DNA from: CAWGMT01 sp963823675
Lineage (GTDB): Bacteria; Planctomycetota; Planctomycetia; Isosphaerales; Isosphaeraceae
Length of the DNA: 64,000 nucleotides
Assembly (NCBI GenBank): GCA_963823675.1
Contig: CAWGMT010000013.1
Coordinates: forward strand, 310,001-374,000
Reading direction: 5' to 3'
The notes under the pieces: generated by a model
Seen by the model: only the letters and a program-made list of their open reading frames with translations
Databases searched by the model: none
Told to the model about the DNA's origin: nothing
Shown here: positions 19,603 to 28,923 of the stretch, one piece after another
Position numbering within the stretch: the stretch's first letter is position 1
How the letters are laid out: every line of letters begins with the position of its first letter
Translations under genes and position numbers: made by a program

Positions 19603-19837
19603 AGAGCGGCACGAGCTGCGCGGTTTCCGGGTCGATCCCGCTCAGGTTTGGACCTTTGTTCACGTTGCACCGCGCACAAGAAAACGCCAGGTTTTCGGGA
19701 GAATCGTCGCCGGAATGCTGCCTCGGAATGATGTGTTCGACGTGATGAGGAAGGTCGATATGCGCTTGGCGGAGGAGGCAGTATTCGCAACGGTTACCCG
19801 CCCGCACTCGGACGAAATCTCTGGTCGCAGCGTCCAT
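19439..19837 (-). CDS. HNH endonuclease
   Basis: 132 residues, almost entirely an HNH nuclease fold. Zinc-binding CEYC (19-22 region), then HVEHIIPRQHSGDDSPENLA containing the H-N core, then CARCNVNKG with the second CxxC and the final Asn/Lys. A conserved C-terminal part (GIDPETAQLVPLFNPRRDEW, VGRATVYVLGMNE) matches the stand-alone HNH family frequent in cyanobacteria and planctomycetes. The ATG at 19837 shares its A with the TGA stop of the upstream 90-residue gene (TGATG), so the two are translationally coupled. Biological target unknown; it may be a defence, toxin or selfish nuclease. Confidence 0.8.
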   Translation of the reverse strand: MDAATRDFVRVRAGNRCEYCLLRQAHIDLPHHVEHIIPRQHSGDDSPENLAFSCARCNVNKGPNLSGIDPETAQLVPLFNPRRDEWARHFAFRNFWIAGLSPVGRATVYVLGMNETRRLELRAMLLARGESL

Positions 19838-20109
19838 CAAACAGGGCCATTCGATGGGACAAATCGTTGGGCTTTTAACTTGAGAATCGCGATGAGGTCG
19901 GCCATCTCGATGAAGGTCTTATACTCGTCGCGCTCCTCTTCGGAGAGGAGGCCCTCGTTCGCCTTGTCCGCGAGGACTTCGACCCTGGCTTGAATCTCCG
20001 GATCGATCCGGAGTCCGACGATGCGTTGAGCGGCCTCAGCGTTCAGGCAGTCGCTGAGCTGCTCAAGCATCTTGTCCATCGCCATCACGGCTGCGGTCGC
20101 GTTTCCCAT
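19837..20109 (-). CDS. small partner protein of the HNH endonuclease (90 aa)
   Basis: The ATG at 20109 starts a 90-residue acidic, helical protein (MLEQLSDCLNAEAAQRIVGL, RVEVLADKANEGLLSEEERD, YKTFIEMADLIAILKLKAQR). No known catalytic motif. The segment ANEGLLSEEERDEY is typical of small proteins I recall in two-gene cassettes with HNH nucleases. It ends in the stop-start overlap TGATG with the nuclease gene. By analogy with toxin-antitoxin order (small acidic protein first) it could neutralise the nuclease, but it could also be a specificity or adaptor subunit. The longer frame to 20565 is discarded because the extra N-terminus is Arg/Gly-rich noise. Confidence 0.6.
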   Translation of the reverse strand: MGNATAAVMAMDKMLEQLSDCLNAEAAQRIVGLRIDPEIQARVEVLADKANEGLLSEEERDEYKTFIEMADLIAILKLKAQRFVPSNGPV

Positions 20110-20420
20110 GAGCGTTATCCTACCAAGAGCTGCCCCGGTTAGCGAGCCGGGAGGGAACCCTCGTCGACGGCTCTGCGTCGTTCCTTTCCTCGAACGGTAC
20201 CCGAATGGCCTTACAATCCGCCGCTGCCACAGGGCAGACTTGACACGCGCCCCCTGCATGCCTGCGACTATCCTGCCTCGGTCGAGTTCGTCGTTGAACT
20301 TGAGCGAGTCCGGCCGCGAGACCGTCTCTACGAAGCGGTGATTCTTCGGAATTGGCGCGAGACGGACGAGAACCGGCCCCGACGCGTGACTGGACCCCCG
20401 TAGAAGAGTTCTGTCTCGGC
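20110..20420. other. intergenic region between HNH cassette and kinase fragment
   Basis: Holds only the second copy (20312-20350) of the 38-base repeat also found at 18667. No gene or clear terminator. Confidence 0.45.
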
Positions 20421-21166
20421 TCAGTGGGCGAACGGGTCGCCTGGAAAAACCGGGTCGTAGAGGATCACCGCCTCGGCCTCGCTGCGAAGAAAACGAATCT
20501 CCAGTTCGCCCCAGAACGGAAAGCGGTGTGGCTGCGGCTTGAGATTCCGGCACACTTCGAGGCACCGGCGGGCCTCGTCACGATGCCCTATACGGAAGTG
20601 AGCCATCGCGAGGAAGGCCCAGTCCGCGGGCTCTTCTCTCCCTGTACTGAGCTGAATTCCATTTTCCAGCTGGCGTAAAGACTCTTCAAAGCGCCCGGCA
20701 CGATATAATGCGGCACCAAGAGTGTTCGGGACGAAATGCGTATGAGCCCAGTGGTAGTCCGCGTGAGCGAGCCCGGCTAGTCGGAGCAGTGCTTCATAGT
20801 CGGCAACCGTGCCCGGCGCCGCCACGCAGCACCAGGCGACCTCGTTCGCCACCTCAGGGTCGGACGACTCGCAGAAACGGCCAAGCAGGTCGGAGACCGC
20901 ATGACGCAAACCGGCGTGATCTCCGCCGGCCAAGAGCGACAGGATCTCGCGACGGCGGAAGGAATGTTCTTCCGGCCAGAGTCGAATCACCTCACGGTAG
21001 TCGGCTGCGGCTTGGACCCAGCAACCAATCAGTGCGAAAAGGTTGCCTCGCTGTTCCAGCAGCTTCGAATCTTCAGGGATTCCGCGCGGCAGATTGCCAG
21101 CCCGGACAAGCACGCCATACGCCCGCTTCCAGTTCCCTCGCTCGGCGAGACGCCTGGCGACGGTTA
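20421..21166 (-). pseudogene. 3' fragment of kinase-WD40-TPR gene, separated by IS630 insertion
   Basis: About 247 residues in frame with the kinase gene across the insertion. Sequence: TVARRLAERGNWKRAY, EQRGNLFALIGCWVQAAADY, then the planctomycete kinase-tail segment PEVANEVAWCCVAAPGTVAD, NTLGAALYRAGRFEESLRQL and DWAFLAMAHFRIGHRDEARR. These are TPR-like repeats that normally close kinase-WD40 proteins. The open frame on the far side of 21166 belongs to the IS. Without removal of the IS this part has no promoter or start of its own, so it is presumably not translated. Confidence 0.85.
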
Positions 21167-22383
21167 TACCCCGCGCGGTGTTAAATGAGACATTGACCTC
21201 TAGACCCAGCGCACCAGGACCTATTTCCGCCCGGTGGGGATTTTGATAATCCTTATAGCTCCGCCAGGAAGGATGTTCATCGAGATCGTGTTGGAACGCA
21301 AGGAGGCACACCATGGAGTGGTTTCGCGTGCGGTTGACCGAGGAGCAGCAACGCGTCGTCAACGAGGAACGGACCTTTCATCCCAACCCGCGCATTCGGG
21401 AAAAGATGCTGGTGCTTTGGTTGCTGCACAACGGGTTGACGCGGCAGCAAGCCGCTCAGGTTGTTGGTGTCGGTCGGGCCACTGTCCAGCGGTACGTGGC
21501 CGCATTTCGGGAGGGGGGCTTGGACGGTCTGCGGCAGTGGAACGTCAATCGCCCGGTCAGCGAAATGGCTGCCTATCGCGAGTTGATCCGCGAGTCCTTC
21601 GAGAAGCAACCCGTTTGTACCGTGGCCGAGGCGAGCGAACGCATCTTTCAACTGACTGGATTGCGCCGCGGTCCCAGCCAAGTGCGCAAGTTCCTCAAGG
21701 ATCTGGGTCTGAAGTTTCAGCGGGTCCGCATGATCCCGGTGCCGCCAAAAAAAACTTGGCCGAGCACGTCCAAACCCAGGCCGATTTTCTCGACACCAAG
21801 CTGAAGCCGCTCTTGGACGACGCCCTCGCGGGACGGGGGCACGTGTTCTTTGTGGACGCGGCCCATTTCGTGTTCGGGACATTCTTGTGTTGCCTCTGGT
21901 CGTTTGCGCGGATCTTCGTCCGCGCGGCTTCAGGTCGTCAACGGTTCAACGTCTTGGGTGCCTGGAACGCGGTGACGCGGCAATTGATCGCCGTGACCAA
22001 CACCACGGTCGTCAATACCGAGACGATGTGCGAACTGCTGCGGAAAATCGCCGCGTCGGGGCTAACCGGACCGATCACGCTGGTGCTGGACAACGCCCGC
22101 TATCAACACAACGCCGCCGTCAAGGCGCTGGCAACGCAGTTGGCAATCACGCTGTTGTTTCTCCCATCGTACTCGCCCAACCTGAACCTGATCGAACGTC
22201 TGTGGAAGTTCATCAAACGTCGCGCCCTCTACGGCCGATACCATCCGACCTTCGCAGACTTTAGAGGTGCCATCGAAGAGACCATCGACGGACTATCGAC
22301 CACACACGCCGAACGACTCAACACGCTGATGACACTCAATTTCCAAGAATTCCAGGATGTCTCACTCATGGCCGCGTGAGGTA
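21167..22383 (+). mobile_element. IS630-family insertion sequence, 1217 bp, TA target duplication
   Basis: Left end TACCCCGCGCGG at 21167, right end (complement) TACCTCACGCGG; ten of the outer twelve bases match, and a second block GAGACAT follows in both ends after the same eight-base gap. TA dinucleotides flank at 21165-21166 and 22384-22385, the IS630/mariner target rule. Removing the element and one TA joins the two halves of the kinase gene in frame. Inside is a single transposase read from two frames. Ends were derived by eye. Confidence 0.88.
21313..22379 (+). CDS. IS630-family transposase (orfA/orfB, probable programmed -1 frameshift)
   Basis: First frame, 21313-21804: helix-turn-helix DNA-binding part (LTRQQAAQVVGVGRATVQRY, a second HTH around TVAEASERIFQLTGLRRGPS). 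Second frame, -1 relative, from about 21748 to 22379: catalytic DDE domain with FVDAAHFVF (first Asp), ITLVLDNARYQHN (second Asp) and SYSPNLNLIERLWKFIK (Glu). The switch can occur at a run of eight A (CCA AAA AAA ACT, about 21748-21755), a classical slippery site, so the full product is about 355 residues. ATG at 21313 follows AAGGAGG by a short spacer. Both catalytic frames are intact, so the element may still be active. Confidence 0.88.
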
Positions 22384-22385
22384 TA

Positions 22386-25300
22386 ATAAGTACTCCGCTG
22401 AAACCCCGGATGCGCCACCAGAATGCTGTGCGAGGGCGCGATCGAGGATCTGGTCAACGGGGTATTGGAGGTAGTTAAACCTGACCCCAGAGTAGATGCG
22501 ATCATCCCCCAATGCGTATGCACGGACGAGGTCTGCAGCAGCGTCGTCAGTTCGCTTACGGGCTGCGTAGAACTTGCCTCGTTCTCGCCAGGTTGCGCCA
22601 CTGAACGGCCTTGCGCGAACAGCCTCGTCGAACGCGGCCTCGGCCTCCGACCACCGCCGCTGATTCATTCGAGCGCGTGCCCTCGCGGTCGGGTCGGGGC
22701 CGTGAAGAATGGGATCGAAGAGCCATCCGGGATCGCTTTTCGGCGGCCCGCCGAGTTGCCGGAGACGTTCGTGTACCTCCTGCCAGGCAACAGTGTCCAG
22801 GGGACGAATGGCTCCCTGGTGATCTACGCTCAGTCCGGTGACGGTCTGAACAAAGGCCGTGATCCGTCGGAGATCGTCATGCACCGGAACGGGAAGGTGC
22901 CACAGTCGCGCCTCCTGATGCGCGACGCCCGTGAGAAGGGACTTGCCGTCAGGGCTGTAGCTGACCGACGTGACTTCGGCCCGATTTTGAAGGGGGTAAC
23001 CGACTGGCTGGGTGGTGGTTGCGTCCCACATGCGCGCGGTCTTATCCTCGCTCCCAGTGACGAGGGTCTTGCCGTCGGGGCTGTAGGCCACGCAAGTGAC
23101 AGCCGCCTCGTGCTCGAGGCGGTGGCCGATGGGTTTTCCAGTGGTTGCATCCCACAGCCGGGCCGCATTGTCCGTGCTTCCAGACAGGACTGTCTTGCCG
23201 TCGGGGCTGAAAGCTAGGGACCTGACCAAACCTTGATGATTCAATGTCCGACCGATGGGTTGGCCGGTGATGGCGTACCACAGCCTCGCTGTATCGCCGC
23301 TCATGGTCAGGAGCGTCTTGCCGTTTGGGCTGTAGGCCACCCACGTTACCGGGGACTGATGCGGCAGTGGCCGGCCGATGAGCCGCCCGGATGCAACGTC
23401 CCAGAGGCGCGCCATTTTGTCCTCACTCCCGGTCAGGATCGTTTTGCCGTCGGGACCAAACCTCACGTATCGGACCGCGCCTTCATGCACAAACGGCTTA
23501 CCTATAGCCTTCGTGGTAGCGGTATCCCAAAGCCGCGCCGTCTTGTCGTCGCTCGCGGTGGCGACGGTGTTCCCGTCAGGGCTGTAATTCACGGACGTGA
23601 CCCGGCCCTGATGCCACATTGGGTGGCCGATAAGCTGGCCGGTGATGGAGTTCCACAGCCGCGCCGTACATCTACCTGCTGCGGTCAAAAACGTTTTTCC
23701 GTGGGGAGCCAAGGCTACCGCATTTATATACTCGTTATCGTGAATCGGCTGCCCGATCAGTCGAAGAGTCGCGGCGTCCCAAAGACGGGTCGTGACCGGA
23801 GAAAAGCTTCCGACGAGGATCGTCTTCGCGTCCGCGCTGTACCTCGCGAAATAGACCATTCTTCGATCGTCCAATGGCTCGCCGACGGGTTCACTGATGG
23901 CGGCGTCCCAAAGCCGCGCGGTGTTGTCTCTGCTAACCGTGACGACGGTCTTGCCACCGGGACTGTACGCCACCAACGTGACGTCGCTTTCGTGTCGGAA
24001 GGAGCGTCCGACGGGCTGCGCGGTGGCGACGTCCCACAGTCGCGCTGCATTGTCATGGCTCCCCGTCAGAACGGTCTTGCCGTCTGGGCTGAAGGCCACC
24101 GACGAAACGTTGCCTCGATGCGCCATGGGTTGACCGATCGGCTCTGAAGTGTTGGCGTCCCACAAGCGCGCCGCCGAGCCGGAGACAGTGAGCGGGACCG
24201 CGCCGTCGGGACTACAGGTGAGGGAACTGGCTTTTCCTGGATAGAGAGGTTGGCTGATGGGAAGGCCGGTGGTAGCGTTCCAACGCCAGGCGGTACCGCC
24301 CTTCATTGTAATGATGATCTTGCCGTCGGGACTGTAGAACGGGGCGACGGAATCTGCCCAGCGGTACAAACGCTCCATAGGTTGGCCGATGGGCTTCAGG
24401 GTGGTGGCGTCCCAGAGCTGAGCCGGCCCGAATAGGCTCCCTGTAAGGAAGGTCTTGCCGTCCGGGATGAAGGCGACGGACGTGACTGAAGTGGCATGCC
24501 CCAGGGGTTGGCTGATGGGCTGGGCGGTGGCGACGTCCCAGAGCCGCGCCGTGCCATCCCAGCTTCCCGTCAGGCAGGCCTTGCCGCCCGGGCTGTATGC
24601 GACAGAAGTGACCGCGCCTTCATGCTTTAGGGGCTGGCGTAAAGGCAGGCCATCGGAGGTATCCCAGAGCCGCGCCGTCTTGTCCCCGCTCGCGGTAAGG
24701 ACGGTCTTGCCATCGGGGCTGAAGACCACCGAAGAGAGGCTGCTGGAATGCCGCATTGGTTTGCCGATGGGCTGGGCGGTGGCGGCATCCCAGAGTCGCG
24801 CGACACCGTCGTCACTCCCCGTGACAATTGTTCTGCCGTCGCGACTAAAGGTAACACAGCGGATTTGACTGGCATGGGACAAGACTCCTTTCAGTTTAGG
24901 GCATTGATATCGCCAGAGAGACAGGTTGGTGCGAGCGAGGCGCTGCGAATCACCGTCGCCCGCTTCGTGGGCATAGCGCCAGGTCTCGACCAGCCAGAGC
25001 AGGCCGTGGTCGACCTGACCACTATCGAACGCGCGCTGGGCGCGCTCGAACTGGAGCATGGCCAGTCGGCGGGTCGAATCTCTCAAAGAGGTCTTCAGGC
25101 CCTGCTGTTCCTTCTCCAGGCTCACGTTCAGGCCACTGATTTTCCTGGTGGCCTCAGCCTGTTCGCTCGCATGACGCGTCTGTTGAGAAGCATAGAGCAA
25201 CGACAGGACGGCCACGACCACCAACGCCGCCGCAATCATGCCGGCCGCGCCGGCAACCCACGGCTTTCGGCAGCACCACATCCACACCCGCGCCGCGCTC

Positions 25301-26504
25301 CCGACCGGCCGCGCTGCGATCGGCTCGCCGCCCAGCCAGCGATTCAAGTCTTCCGCGAGAGCATCGGCTCTCGCGTAGCGGCGCTTCGAATCCTTCTCCA
25401 GGCACTTCAGGCAAATCACGTCCAAATCCCGCGGCACCCGGGGATTGAGCTTTCGCGGCGAGTCGGGCGCTCGCTCACGCACCTGCTCCAGCGTGTCCAG
25501 TACCATCGCCCCTCCGAACGGCGCTCGCCCGGTCAAAAGCGCGAAGAGGATCGCCCCCAACCCATGCACGTCGGTCGACGTCGTCACGATGCCCCGCGTG
25601 CCCGACATCTGTTCCGGAGCCATGTAGGCCGGCGTTCCCACGATCGCACCCGACTGGGTCAGCTCGCTGTCCCCCTCGACCCGCTTGGCCAGGCCGAAGT
25701 CCGTGACATGCGGCTGCCCATCGGGATCGATCAGAATGTTCGCCGGCTTCAGGTCTCGGTGGAGGATGCCTCGCTGATGCGCATGGTGGATCGCGCCGGC
25801 CGCCACGGCCACCAGGCGGGCCGCGCGGCGCGGGTCGGCGGCATAATCCTTGAGCCGCTTGTCGAGGCTCTCGCCGCCGATCAGCTTCATGCTGAAATAC
25901 TGCTGGTCTTCGAACCGGCCGACCTCGAAGATCGGCACGATGTTGGGATGATCGAGCCGGGCGACAGCCTCGGCCTCGTTCTGGAACCGGTGCAGATCGT
26001 CGTCAGAGGCGAACCGGGCTTGATCATCTTGAGCGCCACTGGGCGATTCAGGCTGATCTGGCGGGCCTTGTACACGATGCCCATGCCACCCTCGCCCAGC
26101 ACCCTCAGCAATTCATAATCGCCGAAATAGCGGACCCGAGTGCCCTGTGGTAACGCGATCGAGGCGCCATCGTCGTCGGGGGCGTTGGATTGACCAGGAG
26201 CAACGTCCGTGGACGTTGGCGCGGTACACGGGGATGACCCAGAAGCGCCGCTCCGGTCCACGGCCATCGACACGGTGCGCTCCGCGGCCTGCTGTGGCGG
26301 CGCAACCATCAGAGGCTCGACCAGATCATCCAGTCGCTCGCGGTCGGCGAAAAACTCGGCCAGCTCGGGGCAAAGATCGGGATGGCGGGCCAGCCATTCG
26401 GAGGGCCTCGGTTTCTGCCCCGAATCGAGGGCGACCAGGAATGCGCCGATGACTTCGTCGAGTTTCTGTCGCCGGGTGTTGTCGCGATCAGGCTGGTCGG
26501 GCAT
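22386..26504 (-). CDS. Ser/Thr protein kinase with transmembrane segment, WD40 propeller and TPR (one frameshift; 3' end cut by IS630)
   Basis: Planctomycete receptor-like kinase. The start is ATG 26504 (MPDQPDRDNTRRQ). An N-terminal helical region (PSEWLARHPDLCPELAEFF) precedes the kinase domain: LLRVLGEGGMGIVYKA (P-loop), VALKM (Lys), HRDLKPANIL (catalytic loop), VTDFGLAK (DFG), TPAYMAPEQ. One base is missing near 26020, between MIKPGS and SDDDLHRFQNEAEA, so the kinase lies in two frames. A transmembrane helix (MIAAALVVVAVLSLLY) is followed by about 13-14 WD40 repeats (VAYSPDGKTLVTGSEDKTAR, MWDATT), which likely form two propellers, then TPR helices (RRWSEAEAAFDEAVRARPFS). The IS630 element ends the open frame at 22366. 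The intact ancestral protein would be about 1620 residues. Confidence 0.87.
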
Positions 26505-26819
26505 GACAGGGTTCTTCTCGATTCGATACGAGTCCACCATGCGGCCTTCGCATCCGCCGCGTTTGTTTAGCCCGGAGCCAACGGCGACGGCGTTCGCCGC
26601 TCATGTCAAAATGTTCGCCGTCGCCGTTGGCTCCGGGTTAAACGACGTTCGCAGCACAAGAGTCTATGGATTATTGACGGATGAACCGGCGAAACTCAGC
26701 GCGGGGGCCAGGAATTTGCGCGAATGGGCCCGCTGTCAAGCTGGACGCCGCCGCGCGTTTCACCCGATTGTCCGCGGGATTCGGCCGCAATCAAGGGCTT
26801 TCATCGAACGGCGACGGAC
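26505..26819. other. region upstream of the kinase gene
   Basis: 315 bases containing palindromic element copy 3 (26565-26643). Nothing else is supported between the end of the PIN gene and the kinase start. Confidence 0.5.
26565..26643. repeat. 79-bp palindromic element, copy 3
   Basis: Left arm GTTTAGCCCGGAGCC then AACGGCGACGGCG; right arm CGCCGTCGCCGTTGGCTCC then GGGTTAAAC. One mismatch (G opposite A in the seventh pair). The loop differs from copy 2 but the length is identical. 60 bases upstream of the kinase start. Confidence 0.92.
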
Positions 26820-27278
26820 TCATACAATCGTCGTCCACAACCGCGCGTCACAATACCGGGCGAGGTGGCCGACGTTGATCGTGGCGACGATGACCCGATC
26901 ACCAGGTTGGCCGATCGTGGCGGCGCAGGCTGCCAATATCACGTCGGCATCAAGGGCATCAGGGGAAGCCGTCGGCAACCCGCGCTGCCTCGCGTCCGCC
27001 CAGTACAGGGTCGTCTGCCTCCATTCGGCGGTGAGACCCGGAAAGTCCGCCAGGCCACCCGTCGCGACGAGATCATCGAGGCGACGGAGTGCAGCGTGCG
27101 CTCCAATGCGGGTTAACTCACGTCTGACTTCGTAGTCGGCGACTTCGGGAACCACGACGACGACGCCTCGGGCGATCAAGCCTTGAAACCAGCCACGGCA
27201 TTGATCCGGAACCGGCGACCCGTGACGCCTGGACGCAAGTCCGAGCGGGCCGGAATCGAGGAGTACGATCTCCCGCAT
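26820..27278 (-). CDS. PIN-domain ribonuclease toxin (VapC-like)
   Basis: 152-residue PIN domain. Asp8 (VLLDSGPLG), Glu45/Glu50 (VVPEVADYE), Asp110/Asp112 (ALDADVILA) form the expected acidic cluster, and the C-terminal IVATINVGHLARYCDAR matches the VapC strand with Thr/Asn. VapC toxins cleave tRNA or rRNA. The gene begins three bases after the stop of the small upstream gene, the standard antitoxin-toxin order. Both frames are intact. Target RNA cannot be told from sequence. Confidence 0.8.
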   Translation of the reverse strand: MREIVLLDSGPLGLASRRHGSPVPDQCRGWFQGLIARGVVVVVPEVADYEVRRELTRIGAHAALRRLDDLVATGGLADFPGLTAEWRQTTLYWADARQRGLPTASPDALDADVILAACAATIGQPGDRVIVATINVGHLARYCDARLWTTIV

Positions 27279-27281
27279 GAC

Positions 27282-27521
27282 TCAGCAATAATCCTTGAAC
27301 AGCGGCCGATGGGGACGCATCGCATCAATTCCCCGCATCCAATCCTCCTCGGCGGGATCGCTCGGATCGTCGGCAATCTGCTCAATCTCTTTGACCCGAC
27401 GCAGTGCCGACTCGATGTACTGCCGATGCTCCTCCTCGGTCATTCGACGCAATTTTCCGTCTGGCCCCCGACAAGACGGGGGCAACGGCCCTGTCTTCAG
27501 GTCAACGACGTTTCGTTCCAT
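27282..27521 (-). CDS. antitoxin of the PIN-domain toxin
   Basis: 79 residues from ATG 27521 (MERNVVDLKTGPLPP); the frame stays open to 27587 but those codons add no conserved features. Central helix MTEEEHRQYIESALRRVKEI and a C-terminal tail DWMRGIDAMRPHRPLFKDYC that probably wraps the toxin. I see no ribbon-helix-helix or AbrB DNA-binding fold, so its autoregulation mode is unclear. Identity as antitoxin rests on size, order and the three-base spacing to the PIN gene. Confidence 0.65.
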   Translation of the reverse strand: MERNVVDLKTGPLPPSCRGPDGKLRRMTEEEHRQYIESALRRVKEIEQIADDPSDPAEEDWMRGIDAMRPHRPLFKDYC

Positions 27522-27729
27522 GAGCGAAATGAACTCCTTGATTCGACACAGGCCCTTTGAATTGTTGCGATATCTTCGCACCTGCAAGGGTCGGTTAATT
27601 CATATTATCCATCGTTCGGAGCCTCAGTTCTACCACAACCGCCGAAATTGGTTTTTTCCGAAACCGACTGGGCCAATCGGGCTGGTTGCTTACGGTCTAA
27701 CCGGGACATGGACCCACCCCAGGGCGACG

Positions 27730-28332
27730 ATGACTCCGGAACTTAGGCAGCCGGTACGGCAAGCCGCCGATTTTCCCGGTCGGTTGACGGACCCAGAGAC
27801 GCACAAAGCCTTCCTCCCCGTCAGCGTCGAGGTCCCCGGATCACGGATGGCCGGGGCAAAGCGCAGGAAATTCTGCCGCCCGGCGCCCAGCTCCAACTCC
27901 GAGATAATCGAGAGAAGACTCATGCCCAGCGAGTTCATGGTCTGGAGCGCCCCATCCTTGCAGCGGACGCTCCCCGCGCTCCGCAAGGATCTGCCGCACG
28001 GCTTGATCGTTCCACCCCGGGAGGTGCGGGACGAGATCGCAGCCCTGGACGAAAAGCTAATGAGGGAGCTCGGCTTCACGATGAACGAGGAGGCCAGGGT
28101 GCGAGAGCTGATTCGCCAAACGCTGTCTAACAACATGCGCACCGCGTCACGATTCTCCCAAACTTTCCCGCAATGCCCGCAGCCCGCGCTGAAGCAGCCC
28201 GCCCACGGATGCGATCGACCGATCCATCCGCTGGGCGATTTCGGCCGTCGCCAATCCATGCAGATGGCGCAGCTCGACGGACTGCCGCTGGTCGTCGGGA
28301 AGCTGGGCGAGGGCGTCGGCCAGGCGGATTAA
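27730..28332 (+). CDS. uncertain ORF; N-terminus resembles small planctomycete antitoxin-like proteins
   Basis: The frame from ATG 27730 (AGGGCG upstream) begins MTPELRQPVRQAADFPGRLT then DPETHKAFLPV, recalling small proteins of the MTPE..RLTDPET type. A second possible start at 27922 (AGAGAAG upstream) gives MPSEFMVWSAPS and a helical middle (REVRDEIAALDEKLMRELGF, NEEARVRELIRQTL). The 3' third is antisense to the sigma factor gene and is surely not the original end. Most likely two eroded small genes fused by loss of stops. Confidence 0.3.
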   Translation: MTPELRQPVRQAADFPGRLTDPETHKAFLPVSVEVPGSRMAGAKRRKFCRPAPSSNSEIIERRLMPSEFMVWSAPSLQRTLPALRKDLPHGLIVPPREVRDEIAALDEKLMRELGFTMNEEARVRELIRQTLSNNMRTASRFSQTFPQCPQPALKQPAHGCDRPIHPLGDFGRRQSMQMAQLDGLPLVVGKLGEGVGQAD

Positions 28333-28707
28333 TTGCTCGTGGCGAATCGCCTTTTGGCTCGGTGAAGTCTGATCGGCCGCCAGGATCGACTCCAGCCGCC
28401 GCGACGACTGCTCCAGGCCCGCCTCCAGGGAACGCTCGCGCATGCCGGCCCTGGGCGCAAGCTTGCGGATCGCATCGGTCAGCGTGTTGGCCAGGATCGC
28501 CCGCAGCCACGCTAGTTGCTCGGCATCGGACGAACCCCGAAACTGGTCGCGTCACTCGTGCGCTTTGAGCATCGTCTGCTGGACCAGGTCCGACGGATCG
28601 AGCTTGCCCTGAAACTCGGGTGCAAGCTGAACCCGGGCCAGGAGCAACAAGTAGCTTCGATACGATTCCACAGGACGCACGGGAACGAGCCCTTCGTGAT
28701 AAGTCAA
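28147..28707 (-). CDS. ECF sigma factor (in-frame TGA stop)
   Basis: One continuous frame reads VESYRSYLLLLARVQLAPEF and LDPSDLVQQTMLKAHE (region 2), then a TGA at 28554-28552, then RDQFRGSSDAEQLAWLRAIL and, in region 4, LADALAQLPDDQRQSVELRH, LHGLATAEIAQRMDRS and SVGGLLQRGLRAL. The residue replaced by TGA is normally Lys/Asn/Arg-like in this kinase-associated planctomycete sigma family. A TTG at 28707 or GTG at 28671 are the possible starts; the GTG gives the usual xESYRSYL beginning. The stop could be a sequencing error, a true nonsense mutation or, least likely, readthrough. The small gene upstream ends at 28711, four bases before. Confidence 0.75.
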
Positions 28708-28710
28708 GGC

Positions 28711-28923
28711 TCATGTGGCCGACGCTTCGGTGTGACTCCGGAGGAGCCGCCGGGCAGCTTCGAGGGCTTCCTCGTCTTCCAGGTCCCAGACTGCCCCGGC
28801 GTCGAGGCGACCCGCCGCCATCGCGAGATTCGACAACGCCTGGCCAAGCCTCCAATTTGGATGCGCGCGACCCAGTTCGGCCAACGCTTCCAACAGCTCC
28901 GCGCGTGTTTCTTCGGTCGTCAT
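28711..28923 (-). CDS. small conserved helical protein upstream of the sigma factor (70 aa)
   Basis: ATG 28923, 70 residues, acidic and helical: LLEALAELGRAHPNWRLGQA, SNLAMAAGRLDAGAVWDLED, EEALEAARRLLRSH. The pattern 'RLGQ..NLA..A...D...VWD.EDEE' recurs in small planctomycete genes, by my recollection. Its stop lies four bases from the sigma factor TTG start, suggesting one transcript. Function unknown. Confidence 0.6.
   Translation of the reverse strand: MTTEETRAELLEALAELGRAHPNWRLGQALSNLAMAAGRLDAGAVWDLEDEEALEAARRLLRSHTEASAT

Noticed and set aside
22423..26118. Long plus-strand ORFs opposite the WD40 kinase
   Set aside because: Repetitive antisense images of WD40 repeats (..AVGAVGH.., SQSRAVLSSLPV..); no starts or motifs.
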